A stretch of 24,352 nucleotides of DNA from an uncultured Collinsella sp. (GCA_900550825.1 URTZ01000009.1:1-24352), one strand, 5' to 3'; shown: positions 7,984 through 15,792, counted from the stretch's first letter. The notes: generated by a model not told the origin, from the sequence alone. Numbers and translations: made by a program.

Positions 7984-8697
7984 ATGACGGATTATCGCGT
8001 CGCGCGCCTGCTTACAAAACTGGAGATCCCGTTGCTGCTGGCGGTGCCAGCGGTGATGGCTGCGGCGTTGCTAGCGGGCGTTGAGCAGGCGGCACTTGCC
8101 ATGCTGGTCGTGGTGGCGCTGGTGCTCGCGCTGTTCTTTGCGGGTTACGAGGCATCTCGTCCGGGTTTGCGCCAGATTATGCCCACGCTGGTGCTGGCGG
8201 CGCTGGCGGCGGCGGGGCGCATCCTGTTTGGGCCCATTCCCGACTTTAAACCGGTGAGCGCTATCGCCATTATCGCGGGGGCGACGCTTGGCCGCCGTAA
8301 TGGTTTTATAGTTGGCGCGCTGGCGGCGCTGACCAGCAATTTCTTTTTTGGACAGGGCATGTGGACGCCGTGGCAGATGTATGCCTGGGGTCTGGTTGGC
8401 TATGTTGGCGGCGCGCTGGCGCATGCGGGCGCGTTCGACCGTGCGGATGGAACCGTGCGCATGCCGGCGCTGCTGACCTACGGCTTTGCTTCGGGTTTGC
8501 TGTACGGCGTTGTGATCAACGCCTACGACATTATCGGTTTTGTTCAACCGCTCACGTGGGCGGGTGCCGTGGCGCGTCTTGCCACTGCCGTACCGTTCGA
8601 TATTACGCACGGCCTTGCGACCTGCGTGTTTTTGGCCGCCCTGTACAAGCCCTGGTGTCGCCGCATTAACCGTGTCGTCGTGAAATACGGGCTGTAA
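7984..8697 (+). CDS. ECF transporter substrate-binding (S) component
   Basis: The membrane subunit that captures the vitamin or metal cofactor for the ECF importer. 237 residues, about six hydrophobic segments. The block PDFKPVSAIAII followed by GATLGRRNGFIVGALAAL and FFFGQGMWTPWQM is typical of one group of actinobacterial and firmicute S components. The substrate cannot be read from sequence: no riboswitch or biosynthetic neighbour points to it, and cobalamin or another vitamin is only a guess. ATG 7984 lies four bases past the ATPase stop, with GGG just upstream; an upstream in-frame extension would overlap the ATPase and is rejected. It ends the T-ATPase-S operon. Confidence 0.85.
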   Translation: MTDYRVARLLTKLEIPLLLAVPAVMAAALLAGVEQAALAMLVVVALVLALFFAGYEASRPGLRQIMPTLVLAALAAAGRILFGPIPDFKPVSAIAIIAGATLGRRNGFIVGALAALTSNFFFGQGMWTPWQMYAWGLVGYVGGALAHAGAFDRADGTVRMPALLTYGFASGLLYGVVINAYDIIGFVQPLTWAGAVARLATAVPFDITHGLATCVFLAALYKPWCRRINRVVVKYGL

Positions 8698-8722
8698 GGC
8701 ATTTCGCGTTCCCTCACGAACT

Positions 8723-8783
8723 TGCGGTGGAATAGTTCTCGTTTTTGGCTATTTGCTGCCCAAACAGGAACTATTCCACCGCA
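8723..8783. repeat. hairpin D between convergent genes
   Basis: A perfect 16-bp inverted repeat, TGCGGTGGAATAGTTC (8723-8738) and its complement (8768-8783), around a 29-nt loop. It lies between the convergent ECF S and exonuclease genes. No T run follows, so it is not an ordinary terminator. GGAATAG is shared with palindrome family B. Confidence 0.75.
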
Positions 8784-8791
8784 CCTTATAG

Positions 8792-8830
8792 GGGGAGAGG
8801 GGTCACATGATCTGTTTTCCTCTGTCCCCT
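8792..8830. repeat. imperfect hairpin E
   Basis: GGGGAGAGG pairs with CCTC-TG-TCCCC (two-base bulge) around an 18-nt loop containing GTCACATGATCTG. It lies next to hairpin D in the same convergent gap. It could help stop read-through in both directions, but there is no T run. Confidence 0.45.
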
Positions 8831-8847
8831 AGAGGAATTACTTGGGG

Positions 8848-9666
8848 CTAGAGCTCTAGCGTGAGGGTGACGGGGCAGTGGTCGCTGCCAAAGATGTCGC
8901 CGCGGATGCCGGTGTCGCGAACGTTGGCGGCGATCGAATCGCTTACCAGAAAGTAATCGATGCGCCAGCCGGCGTTGTTCTTGCGGGCATTAAAGCGATA
9001 GCTCCACCAGCTGTAGACGCCCTCGACGTCGGGGTTTGCCGCGCGCCAGGTATCGGTAAAGCCGGCGTTGAGCAGCTCGGTAAACTTGCCGCGTTCCTCG
9101 TCCGAAAAGCCTGCGTTGCCGCGGTTGGACTTGGGGTTCTTAAGGTCGATCTCCTCATGCGCCACGTTAAAGTCGCCGCAGGTTACGACGGGTTTGCCGG
9201 TCTCGCGCTCGAGCGCGTTCAAAAAGCCGCGGTAGGCATCGTCCCAGGCCATACGCACGTCGATGCGCGCGAGCTCATTTTGTGCGTTGGGCGTGTAGAC
9301 ATCCACAAACCAGAATTTGTCGAACTCGAGCGCGCAGACGCGGCCCTCGGTCGCGGCTTGGGCGACGAGCTCGGCCGCCTCGCCCTCGCCGGCGTAGGGC
9401 AGCAGCGCGTCGGCGTGCAGCACGCGCAGCGGCTCCTGGCGGCTAAAGACCGCGGTGCCCGAGTAGCCCTTGCGCTCGGCGTAGCTCCAGGTTTGGTGAT
9501 AACCGGGCAGGTCAATATCAACCTGGCCTTCTTGCAGCTTGGTCTCTTGCAGTGCCAGGATATCGACGTCGAGTTCTTGCGCGATCTGGATAAAGCTCGG
9601 GTCCTTTTTGAGCACGGCGCGCAGGCCGTTGACGTTCCACGAGGCGAAAGTGTAAGTCTGAGGCAT
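8848..9666 (-). CDS. xth: exonuclease III family AP endonuclease
   Basis: Cuts DNA at abasic sites and removes 3' blocks in base excision repair. Of 272 residues, the active-site set is complete: WNVNGLR (Asn11), LQETKL (Glu41), GYSGTAV (68-73), VYTPN (Tyr124), CGDFNVAH (Asp165, Asn167), NPKSNRGNAGFSDEER, GWRIDY (Asp237) and GSDHCPV (Asp262-His263). Residues ~85-108 (ALLPYAGEGEAAELVAQAAT) are about 15 longer than the usual loop and Ala/Glu-rich. ATG 9666 has AAAGGA about five bases upstream. A single-gene unit, convergent with the ECF operon and divergent from the sirtuin gene. Confidence 0.95.
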   Translation of the reverse strand: MPQTYTFASWNVNGLRAVLKKDPSFIQIAQELDVDILALQETKLQEGQVDIDLPGYHQTWSYAERKGYSGTAVFSRQEPLRVLHADALLPYAGEGEAAELVAQAATEGRVCALEFDKFWFVDVYTPNAQNELARIDVRMAWDDAYRGFLNALERETGKPVVTCGDFNVAHEEIDLKNPKSNRGNAGFSDEERGKFTELLNAGFTDTWRAANPDVEGVYSWWSYRFNARKNNAGWRIDYFLVSDSIAANVRDTGIRGDIFGSDHCPVTLTLEL

Positions 9667-9802
9667 GGTGTCCTTTCGACGGGGTTGGCAGGCTTAAGAT
9701 TAGCGCAACAGGGGCGGGGTGGGATCCGCGCATGCTGACTTAAAGGCCGCATGCTGGGACGTCGCTCAACGCTGCCCGACTAACTAAGGACGGAGGACTC
9801 AT

Positions 9803-10555
9803 ATGGCGCAGGCAATATCGGACCCCAGGCAGGCCTCCGCCGCGCTGGCGGATCTGTTTGACACCCACAAGCGCGTGGTCTTCTTTGGCGGCGCTGGTGT
9901 TTCCACGGCAAGTGGCATCCCCGATTTCCGCAGCGTGGACGGCCTGTATCACCAGCAGTTTGCCTATCCGCCCGAGACCATGCTGTCGCATAGCTTTTAC
10001 GAGGCGCATCCGGCGGAGTTCTTCGACTTTTACCGCACCAAGATGATCGCGCTTAACGCTAAACCCAACCGCTGCCACACCAAGCTGGCCGAGCTGGAGC
10101 GCGCCGGTAAGCTTGATGCCGTGGTGACGCAAAATATCGACGGCCTGCATCAGATGGCCGGCTCGCAGCGCGTGTTCGAGCTGCACGGATCGGTCCATCG
10201 CAACATTTGCCAGTCGTGCGGCACGGTCTATAGCGCCGAGTGGATTTGCTCGCGCGAGCACGAGGATGCCGCGGGCGTGCCTGCGTGCCCCGCGTGCGGC
10301 GGCCGCATCAAGCCCGATGTGGTGCTCTACGAAGAGCCGCTCGATGAACATGTGCTGACCGGTGCCGTTGCCGCCATCGCCGCGGCCGATGCCCTCATTG
10401 TGGGCGGGACCTCGCTCGTGGTGTATCCGGCGGCAGGCCTTACGCGATACTTTACCGGCGATACGCTGGCCATATGCAACCTTGCTCCCACCGATCAGGA
10501 TGCAAATGCCGACCTGCTGATTTCTTGCGACATCGCGGCCGCGTTTGCGTTCTAG
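9803..10555 (+). CDS. cobB: NAD-dependent protein deacylase (sirtuin)
   Basis: Removes acyl groups from lysines using NAD+. Of 250 residues, the NAD-binding GAGVSTASGIPDFRS is at 30-44, TQNIDGLH at 109-116, catalytic HG at 128-129 (His128), the zinc cysteines at 136, 139, 162 and 165 (CQSC and CPAC), and GGTSLVVYPA at 201-210. FYRTKM near 76-81 lies where the acyl-selectivity residues fall, but the preference cannot be decided from this. Start ATG 9803 has GGAGG seven bases upstream. Its stop is 96 bp before the folP-folK start; a promoter-like TACAAT lies between, so they may be separate units. Confidence 0.95.
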   Translation: MAQAISDPRQASAALADLFDTHKRVVFFGGAGVSTASGIPDFRSVDGLYHQQFAYPPETMLSHSFYEAHPAEFFDFYRTKMIALNAKPNRCHTKLAELERAGKLDAVVTQNIDGLHQMAGSQRVFELHGSVHRNICQSCGTVYSAEWICSREHEDAAGVPACPACGGRIKPDVVLYEEPLDEHVLTGAVAAIAAADALIVGGTSLVVYPAAGLTRYFTGDTLAICNLAPTDQDANADLLISCDIAAAFAF

Positions 10556-10575
10556 CCCGCGCGCGCGGATACAAT
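10545..10575 (+). promoter_or_regulatory. possible promoter of folP-folK
   Basis: TTGCGT (10545-10550) and TACAAT (10570-10575) are separated by 19 bp, 75 bp before the folP-folK ATG. The -35 overlaps the end of the sirtuin gene and the spacing is long. The TACAAT follows a CG-alternating run as at prs and coaX. Confidence 0.4.
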
Positions 10576-10650
10576 AGAAAGACTGAGTGCAAAGCGACCC
10601 CGCCGCCAGCTCCCCAAGCTCGGCGGCGTGGGCATTTTAGGAGGATGTTC

Positions 10651-12399
10651 ATGGCGAACGACAGCAAGACATGGCGGTGCGGAAAGTACGAGCTCAGCTT
10701 TGACCGTCCGCGCATCATGGGCGTCCTCAACGTGACGCCCGATTCGTTCAGCGATGGCGGAGAGCACTTCGACCCCGATGCCGCCATCGAGTACGGCCTG
10801 GCGATGCTCGACGCCGGCGCCGACATCATCGACGTGGGCGGCGAGTCCACGCGCCCTGGTTTTACCCCGGTCAACCCCGACGAGGAAGCTCGCCGCGTGC
10901 TGCCCGTGGTGCGCGCGCTGGCCAAGGAGGGCGCCATCGTCTCGATCGACACGCGTCATGTGGCGGTTGCCAAGGCGGCCGTGCGCTGCGGCGCCTCGAT
11001 CGTCAACGACGTGACCGGCTTCACCGATCCCAAGATGGTCGAGTTTGTTAAGACGAGCACCTGCGGCGTCATCGTGATGCATGCCGGCGAGGTCGCCGCG
11101 CCCGCCCGCACGCACGCAACGGTGCAGCTCGATACCTCGGCTGCGGCGTTTGTTGCCGAGAAGGCACGCGAAGCGGCTGCCGAGGCCGCGCGCGAGGCCG
11201 AGAAGCCGGCCCGTCGCCGTCGCGGCAAGTTGCTGGGCGAGCCCAAGGTTGAGGCCAAGCTTCCGGGCGGTGTGGTACAGCCCTCACTGCCGTTTGGCGA
11301 GCCGGAGCCCACGTCCGAGCCTGCAACCGAGCTGGGGCAGGAGACGCCGGCCGCCGAGCAGGCTGCTGCCGCCGAGACCGTCGCGCCCGCGCCCGAGGCC
11401 GCGCCCGAGGCCACCGAGGCCGCATCGGAGTCCAATGACCGCCTGGCCGCCATGATGCGCCGCAGCGCCCGCCGCGAGGAAGCCTACGTGCCCACCTCGC
11501 AGCTCCGCCGCTTCACCCTGCCCGATTCGGCGCCCATCATGCGCCGCGTCATGGGCTTTCTGTCCGACCAGGCCCGCACACTCATCCATGCCGGCGTGTC
11601 GCGCGACCGCATCTGCATCGATCCTGGCCCGGGCTTTGGTAAGTCGGCTAACGAGGACATCGTCATCCAGCGCGAGACTGCCAAGATGGCGTCACTGGGC
11701 TATCCGCTCATGTGCGCCGTGTCGCGCAAGCGTTTTGTGGGCGCTGTCTCGGGCGTGACCGAGGCCGCCGAGCGCGATGCCGCTACGTTTGGCGTGTGCC
11801 TGGGCGCCATCCAGGCCGGTGCCAACATCGTGCGCGTGCACGACGCCACGGGTTTTGCGCAGTTCCTGAACGGTTACTGGGCCGTCGCCAAGCCGCAGCC
11901 GCGCCGCGCGTTTGTGGCCGTGGGCTCCAACCTGGGGCATCGCTGCGACAACATCCGCGCCGCGCGCGACATGATCGCCGAGATTCCGCTCACCTGCGTG
12001 TCCAACTCCTCCAAGATCTACGAGAGCGAGCCGGCCTACGAGACGCGCCAGGACGCGTTTGCCAACGCCGTCATCGAGATCAAGACCGAGCTGGCGCCGC
12101 TGGTGCTGCTCGACGAGCTCATGAAGATCGAGGCCGAGCTTGGGCGCGACCGCTCCAAAAAGGCCAAGGCCAACGGTCCGCGCACCATCGACCTGGACCT
12201 GCTCTGGATGGACGGCGAGACCCACGGCGGCAAAAAGCTGCGCCTGCCGCATCCGCTGATCGGCGAGCGCGATTTTGTGCTGGTGCCGCTCGAGGACTTG
12301 ATGCACGACCCGGCGCGGTTCTTCCGCTACAACGGTGTCGAGGTCAAGGAGCCCGAGGACCGCGTGGGCCATATCGTGGGCGAATTGGGGCGTATGTAG
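10651..12399 (+). CDS. folP-folK: dihydropteroate synthase / HPPK fusion (FolP-FolK)
   Basis: Joins two folate-pathway enzymes in 582 residues. DHPS: MGVLNVTPDSFSDGG (23-37), DIIDVGGESTRPG (58-70), SIDT (98-101), NDVTGFTDP (119-127), MH (143-144), then DPGPGFGKS (324-332) and SRKRFVG (358-364). HPPK: AVGSNLG (423-429), ESEPAYETRQDAFANAV (458-474), GPRTIDLDLL (509-518), LPHPLIGERDFVLVPL. Between MH and DPGPGFGKS lies an Ala/Glu/Pro-rich insertion of about 120 residues (~150-290) absent from ordinary DHPS; the usual MHMxGxPxxMQ is reduced to MHAGEVAAP. ATG 10651 has AGGAGG six bases upstream; the ATG at 10645 abuts it. FolB is not fused or adjacent. The next gene starts at the base after the stop. 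Confidence 0.94.
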   Translation: MANDSKTWRCGKYELSFDRPRIMGVLNVTPDSFSDGGEHFDPDAAIEYGLAMLDAGADIIDVGGESTRPGFTPVNPDEEARRVLPVVRALAKEGAIVSIDTRHVAVAKAAVRCGASIVNDVTGFTDPKMVEFVKTSTCGVIVMHAGEVAAPARTHATVQLDTSAAAFVAEKAREAAAEAAREAEKPARRRRGKLLGEPKVEAKLPGGVVQPSLPFGEPEPTSEPATELGQETPAAEQAAAAETVAPAPEAAPEATEAASESNDRLAAMMRRSARREEAYVPTSQLRRFTLPDSAPIMRRVMGFLSDQARTLIHAGVSRDRICIDPGPGFGKSANEDIVIQRETAKMASLGYPLMCAVSRKRFVGAVSGVTEAAERDAATFGVCLGAIQAGANIVRVHDATGFAQFLNGYWAVAKPQPRRAFVAVGSNLGHRCDNIRAARDMIAEIPLTCVSNSSKIYESEPAYETRQDAFANAVIEIKTELAPLVLLDELMKIEAELGRDRSKKAKANGPRTIDLDLLWMDGETHGGKKLRLPHPLIGERDFVLVPLEDLMHDPARFFRYNGVEVKEPEDRVGHIVGELGRM

Positions 12400-13101
12400 A
12401 TGATCGAGATGAATGCTGTTGCCGCCGGTACCGAGCTTGACGCCGCGCGCGACGCGGGCCGCGAGGGTGCGTCCGCGGGCTGGTGCGCTTGGAGCGCGGG
12501 CGATGCTTCGCTGACGTTTTCGCTGATCGTGCGCCCGGACGTGAACATGCATGCCTTCCACGGCCTGCCGTTTGTGGCTGCGATGGGCATGATGGACGCG
12601 CTCGTGGGCACGGCTTCGACGCCGGGGTTGGGCCTTGCCGGTAAGGTGGGTATCCAGTGGCCGAGCGATATCGTGTGCGGTGCGCCTGCGTTTGAGACGT
12701 CGCTCGCGCGTGTTGCCGTGAACGGCGGTGCCGCTGCTGCGGGCATGTTCGGTGCCGTGACGGTGGATATTGAGCGTTCGGCGCTGGGCGAGCTTGGTGT
12801 GGACGTGGCTGACGAAGCGCTGGTCGAGACGCTGGCCGCCGCCGTGCTGGCCCGCGTGGACGCTTGGGCGGTTGTTGCCAACACGCCGCAAGGCGCCGCA
12901 GGGCCGCTGGCTCCCGTGCTGGGCGAGTACTTCGACATGGTGCCGCTGCTGGGCCGCCAAGTTGCGGCGGTGTCGCCCAACGGCCTGCCGCTTGCGGTCG
13001 GTGTGTTTGCGGGCCTGGACATCTGGGGCCGCGCGACCATTAAGACCGATGCCGGCGAGCAGGAGTTTCCGCCCGAGGCCGTACGAATTCGCGGGCTGTA
13101 G
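12400..13101 (+). CDS. divergent biotin/lipoate protein ligase-like protein
   Basis: 233 residues. The layout recalls the catalytic and C-terminal domains of BirA: a first segment with FSLIVRP (40-46) like the SLLLRP of biotin ligases, LPFVAAMGMMDAL (56-68), IQWPSDIVCG (85-94) where BirA has KWPNDI, an alanine/glycine-rich stretch GAAAAGMFGAVTVDIE (110-125) where BirA has AGILIE, and a small SH3-like end (LLGRQVAAV to VRIRGL). The lysine of KWPNDI is Gln here, and the GRGRxGRxW loop is degraded (DAGREGASAGWCAW), so ordinary biotin transfer is doubtful. It is directly coupled to folP-folK with no gap. Assignment is from pattern; a regulatory or ligand-binding relative is possible. Confidence 0.6.
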   Translation: MIEMNAVAAGTELDAARDAGREGASAGWCAWSAGDASLTFSLIVRPDVNMHAFHGLPFVAAMGMMDALVGTASTPGLGLAGKVGIQWPSDIVCGAPAFETSLARVAVNGGAAAAGMFGAVTVDIERSALGELGVDVADEALVETLAAAVLARVDAWAVVANTPQGAAGPLAPVLGEYFDMVPLLGRQVAAVSPNGLPLAVGVFAGLDIWGRATIKTDAGEQEFPPEAVRIRGL

Positions 13102-13140
13102 CGCGGGGCGTTCGCGCCCAAAGATAGACATGACAACAAG

Positions 13141-13172
13141 ACCCTCCTCGGCCTGTGCCGGGGAGGGTTTCG
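13141..13172 (+). terminator. terminator after the folP-folK operon
   Basis: A 12-bp stem, ACCCTCCTCGGC with GCCGGGGAGGGT (one G-U pair) and a 4-nt loop, ends the operon 39 bp past the last stop. Only three T residues follow, so efficiency is uncertain. Confidence 0.7.
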
Positions 13173-13199
13173 CCTATCTGGGGAATGGGTTGCCAGCGC

Positions 13200-13242
13200 C
13201 CTATTCCTCAAAACTGAAAAATTTTCGTTTTTGAGGAATAGG
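13200..13242. repeat. palindrome B, copy 1
   Basis: CCTATTCCTCAAAA (13200-13213) and its complement (13229-13242) enclose a loop that can itself pair (GAAAA with TTTTC). Two more copies flank the ATPase gene. Confidence 0.85.
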
Positions 13243-13285
13243 ATTAAGGCAGCTCGGTCTTTCGCGAGGTATATTCGCTATAGAG

Positions 13286-13328
13286 CCTATTCCTCAAAAC
13301 TGAAAATTTTTCAATTTTGAGGAATAGC
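13286..13328. repeat. palindrome B, copy 2
   Basis: The same CCTATTCCTCAAAA arm and complement, 86 bp from copy 1 and ending 26 bp before the ATPase ATG, so it would be in the 5' leader or promoter. The arms match over 13 bp. Confidence 0.85.
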
Positions 13329-13353
13329 GATAAAAGACCGCGAGGAGGCCCCA

Positions 13354-14550
13354 ATGAAACTCATCAATAGAACGTCATATATGGACACGTTGACGAGCCT
13401 TATTGGCGTGCCGGACATCAAGGTCATCACGGGCATCCGTCGTAGCGGTAAATCAAAATTGCTCGAGGCCCTCCGCGATTACGTGGAGGCAAATCTGTCC
13501 AATTCGAATGTCATCCATATCAACTACAACCTCGATGAGTTCGAGAATCTGCTCGAGTATCACGCGCTGCTCGCCTATGTAAAAGAGCATCGAGTGTCCG
13601 GCAAACAAAACTTTCTGCTTATCGATGAAGTTCAGATGTGCGACGGTTTTGAGCGTGCGATCAACAGCCTCCACGCATCCGAGCAGTACGACATATTCAT
13701 TACCGGATCGAATGCCTTTTTGCTGTCGAGCGATCTGTCGACGCTCTTTACGGGACGTACGTTTGAGATCGAGGTTTTCCCATTCTCGTTTGAGGAGTAT
13801 CGACTCTATGGCGACGAGGGCGAGGTCGACCGCGACTTCGATGAGTACGCGAGAACCGGCGGTATGTCCGGCTCCTACCCTTATCCACTGCAGGAGCAGC
13901 GTTATCAATATCTCTCCAATGTCTTCAAAACGCTCATCGTGAGAGATATCGTGCAGCGGCATAACGTGAGAAACGAATCGGCGCTGCTGCGCATTGCCGA
14001 TTACATGATGGACAACGTATCCAACATAACGTCGGCACGTAACATTACGGATATTTTGAACGCGGATGGGCTAAAGATAACGAACAAGACGGTCGGCACG
14101 TACATGGGGTGCCTGTGCGATGCGTTTGCCTTCTATAAAGTTCGTCGGTACGACATCCGCGGCAAAAAATACCTTAAGAGCGGCGAGAAGTATTACCTGG
14201 CAGACCACGCGTTCAAATACGCGCTGCTCGGTACACGTGATATGGATTGGGGACGCGTATACGAGAACATGGTGGCAATCGAGCTGCTGCGCCGCGGATA
14301 CGAGGTATACGTCGGCGTGCTCTATAAAAAGGAAATAGACTTTGTAGCAATCAAGCGAAGCGAGAAGCTCTACATTCAGGTGAGCGACGACATCAGCTCG
14401 GATAAGACATTTGAACGCGAGATTTCACCACTGCTGAGCATTGGCGACGCGTACCCCAAGATGATTCTCGCCCGCACGCATCACGAGGCCACGGACCGCA
14501 ATGGGGTGCAGATCGTGGACCTGGCGAGGTGGCTGTGCGACGAGGCCTAG
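13354..14550 (+). CDS. AAA family ATPase with DUF4143-type C-terminus
   Basis: 398 residues of the AAA_14/DUF4143 type, a widespread prokaryotic family of unknown precise function. Walker A GIRRSGKS (27-34), Walker B FLLIDE (87-92), sensor FITGSNAFLL (115-124), then FPFSFEEYR (142-150) and GG (169-170) as in the family. The C-terminal part holds a restriction-endonuclease-like pattern: YENMVAIELLRRGYEVYVG (303-321), EIDFVA (327-332) and LYIQVS (339-344). Start ATG 13354 has GAGGAGG six bases upstream. The gene stands alone and is bracketed by palindromes B, copy 2 just before and copy 3 seven bases after. GC content looks lower than in neighbouring genes, consistent with acquisition; this was judged by eye. 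Confidence 0.9.
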   Translation: MKLINRTSYMDTLTSLIGVPDIKVITGIRRSGKSKLLEALRDYVEANLSNSNVIHINYNLDEFENLLEYHALLAYVKEHRVSGKQNFLLIDEVQMCDGFERAINSLHASEQYDIFITGSNAFLLSSDLSTLFTGRTFEIEVFPFSFEEYRLYGDEGEVDRDFDEYARTGGMSGSYPYPLQEQRYQYLSNVFKTLIVRDIVQRHNVRNESALLRIADYMMDNVSNITSARNITDILNADGLKITNKTVGTYMGCLCDAFAFYKVRRYDIRGKKYLKSGEKYYLADHAFKYALLGTRDMDWGRVYENMVAIELLRRGYEVYVGVLYKKEIDFVAIKRSEKLYIQVSDDISSDKTFEREISPLLSIGDAYPKMILARTHHEATDRNGVQIVDLARWLCDEA

Positions 14551-14556
14551 CAGAAA

Positions 14557-14603
14557 GCCCTATTCCTCAAAACTGAAAATCTTTCGATTTTGAGGAATAG
14601 GGC
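14557..14603. repeat. palindrome B, copy 3
   Basis: GCCCTATTCCTCAAAA pairs with its complement over 16 bp, beginning seven bases after the ATPase stop. It could act as a transcript end for both the ATPase and the convergent coaX, although no T run follows. Confidence 0.85.
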
Positions 14604-14656
14604 CGATGCGTTGCCTAGTTCGCCGCTCGCGCTCGTGCTCGACTTAAGCCCCTGTC

Positions 14657-15430
14657 CTATCCCAGCTCCTGCATGCGGCGGTAGATTTCGCAGATACCCT
14701 TGATGGTGAGCTGTCCGTCGACCACGTCGAAGGCATCGGTCGAATCGGCGACGATGCTGGCGAGACCGCCCGTGGCGATAACGGTGGCATCCTCGCGGCC
14801 CAGCTCGCGCTTCATGCGCGCGACCAGGCCCTCAGCCATGGCGGCGGCGCCCGTTACGGCGCCGACCTTGATGCACTCCTCGGTATCGCGGCCGATGGCG
14901 TGCTCGGGCGCCTCGAGCGGCACGCTGGCGAGCTTGGCGGCACGGGCGGCAAGCGCGTCCATGGAGATGCGGATGCCCGGCGCGATCGCTCCGCCAATGT
15001 AATAACCGTCCTCATCGATGACGTCGATATTGGTCGCGGTGCCAAAGTCCACCACGATTGCCGGCGCGCCGTAGAAAGTCTCGGCCGCAACGGCGTTGGC
15101 GACGCGATCGGCACCTACGGCCTGGGGGCGCGCCGCGCGCAGCTTGGTCACCGCGGCCGTCTGCGGCCCGATGACGATGGCGTCCGCGGCAATGCGGTCG
15201 GCCACGGCGTGCCACTCGCGCGAGAGCTGCGGCACCACGCCCGCAAAGGCGATTGCGTCGACCGCATCGAGCGAAAGGCCGTACATCTTAAAGAAACCCA
15301 TCAGGCGCACGTGGATCTCGTCGGCGGTATAGGAGCGGTCGGTGGGCATACGCCACGACTGCACCAGCTCGTCTCCGTCAAACAGGCCCATGGCCGTCTG
15401 CGTGTTTCCCATATCGATAGCGAGCAGCAT
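14657..15430 (-). CDS. coaX: type III pantothenate kinase
   Basis: Phosphorylates pantothenate, the first step of CoA synthesis; the type III enzyme needs a monovalent cation and is not inhibited by CoA. Of 257 residues, the ASKHA-fold motifs are DMGNT (6-10), GADRVAN (106-112, catalytic Asp108), VDFGTAT (127-133), GGAIAPG (146-152) and ATGGLA (219-224). Start ATG 15430 has GGGAG five bases upstream and begins MLLAIDMGNT; the upstream in-frame ATG at 15451 lacks a ribosome-binding site. Convergent with the AAA ATPase gene, divergent from the tRNA gene. Confidence 0.96.
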   Translation of the reverse strand: MLLAIDMGNTQTAMGLFDGDELVQSWRMPTDRSYTADEIHVRLMGFFKMYGLSLDAVDAIAFAGVVPQLSREWHAVADRIAADAIVIGPQTAAVTKLRAARPQAVGADRVANAVAAETFYGAPAIVVDFGTATNIDVIDEDGYYIGGAIAPGIRISMDALAARAAKLASVPLEAPEHAIGRDTEECIKVGAVTGAAAMAEGLVARMKRELGREDATVIATGGLASIVADSTDAFDVVDGQLTIKGICEIYRRMQELG

Positions 15431-15466
15431 GTCTACTCCCAGTGTTGGCATAAAAGGACGCGCACC

Positions 15467-15472
15467 ATTGTA
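15467..15472 (-). promoter_or_regulatory. possible -10 box for coaX
   Basis: On the minus strand TATACAAT follows GGCGGCGCG, 36 bp before the coaX ATG. No good -35 box. Confidence 0.35.
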
Positions 15473-15627
15473 TACGCGCCGCCGACGGCGCTCGGCTGCG
15501 ATTCGTTTACGGTGATAGGGGCTGAGGGGTTTTAAATATGAAGGAATTATGCTCTACGAGATTTTCCTTGCCGCTTACCGAACTCCCGCGTAATATTCTT
15601 TCTCGCGCACATGAAGCGCCCAGACAT

Positions 15628-15704
15628 TGCGGGGTGGAGCAGTCTGGTAGCTCGCCGGGCTCATAACCCGGAGGTCGTAGGTTCAAATCCTGCCCCCGCG
15701 ACCA
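15628..15704 (+). tRNA. initiator tRNA-fMet (CAT)
   Basis: 77 nt with encoded CCA end. Acceptor GCGGGG/CCCCGC, D-stem GAGC/GCTC, anticodon stem CCGGG/CCCGG with the three consecutive G-C pairs of initiators, anticodon CAT at 15662-15664, variable loop AGGTC, T-stem GTAGG/CCTGC with loop TTCAAAT. It closely follows the Escherichia coli fMet tRNA. Position 1 is T and position 72 is G, so the first pair is a wobble, keeping the initiator hallmark of no Watson-Crick pair at 1-72 (C-A in E. coli). It stands alone with its own terminator. Confidence 0.97.
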
Positions 15705-15713
15705 AGAACTTGC

Positions 15714-15743
15714 AGCTCGTCGGCCTAGCCGGCGAGCTTTTTT
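15714..15743 (+). terminator. terminator of the initiator tRNA
   Basis: An 11-bp stem AGCTCGTCGGC / GCCGGCGAGCT with a 3-nt loop and five T residues, ten bases after the CCA. Confidence 0.92.
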
Positions 15744-15792
15744 GTTATTTCGGGACCGTGTTTTCGATCCAATTCTCGGCCTCTCAAACAAA

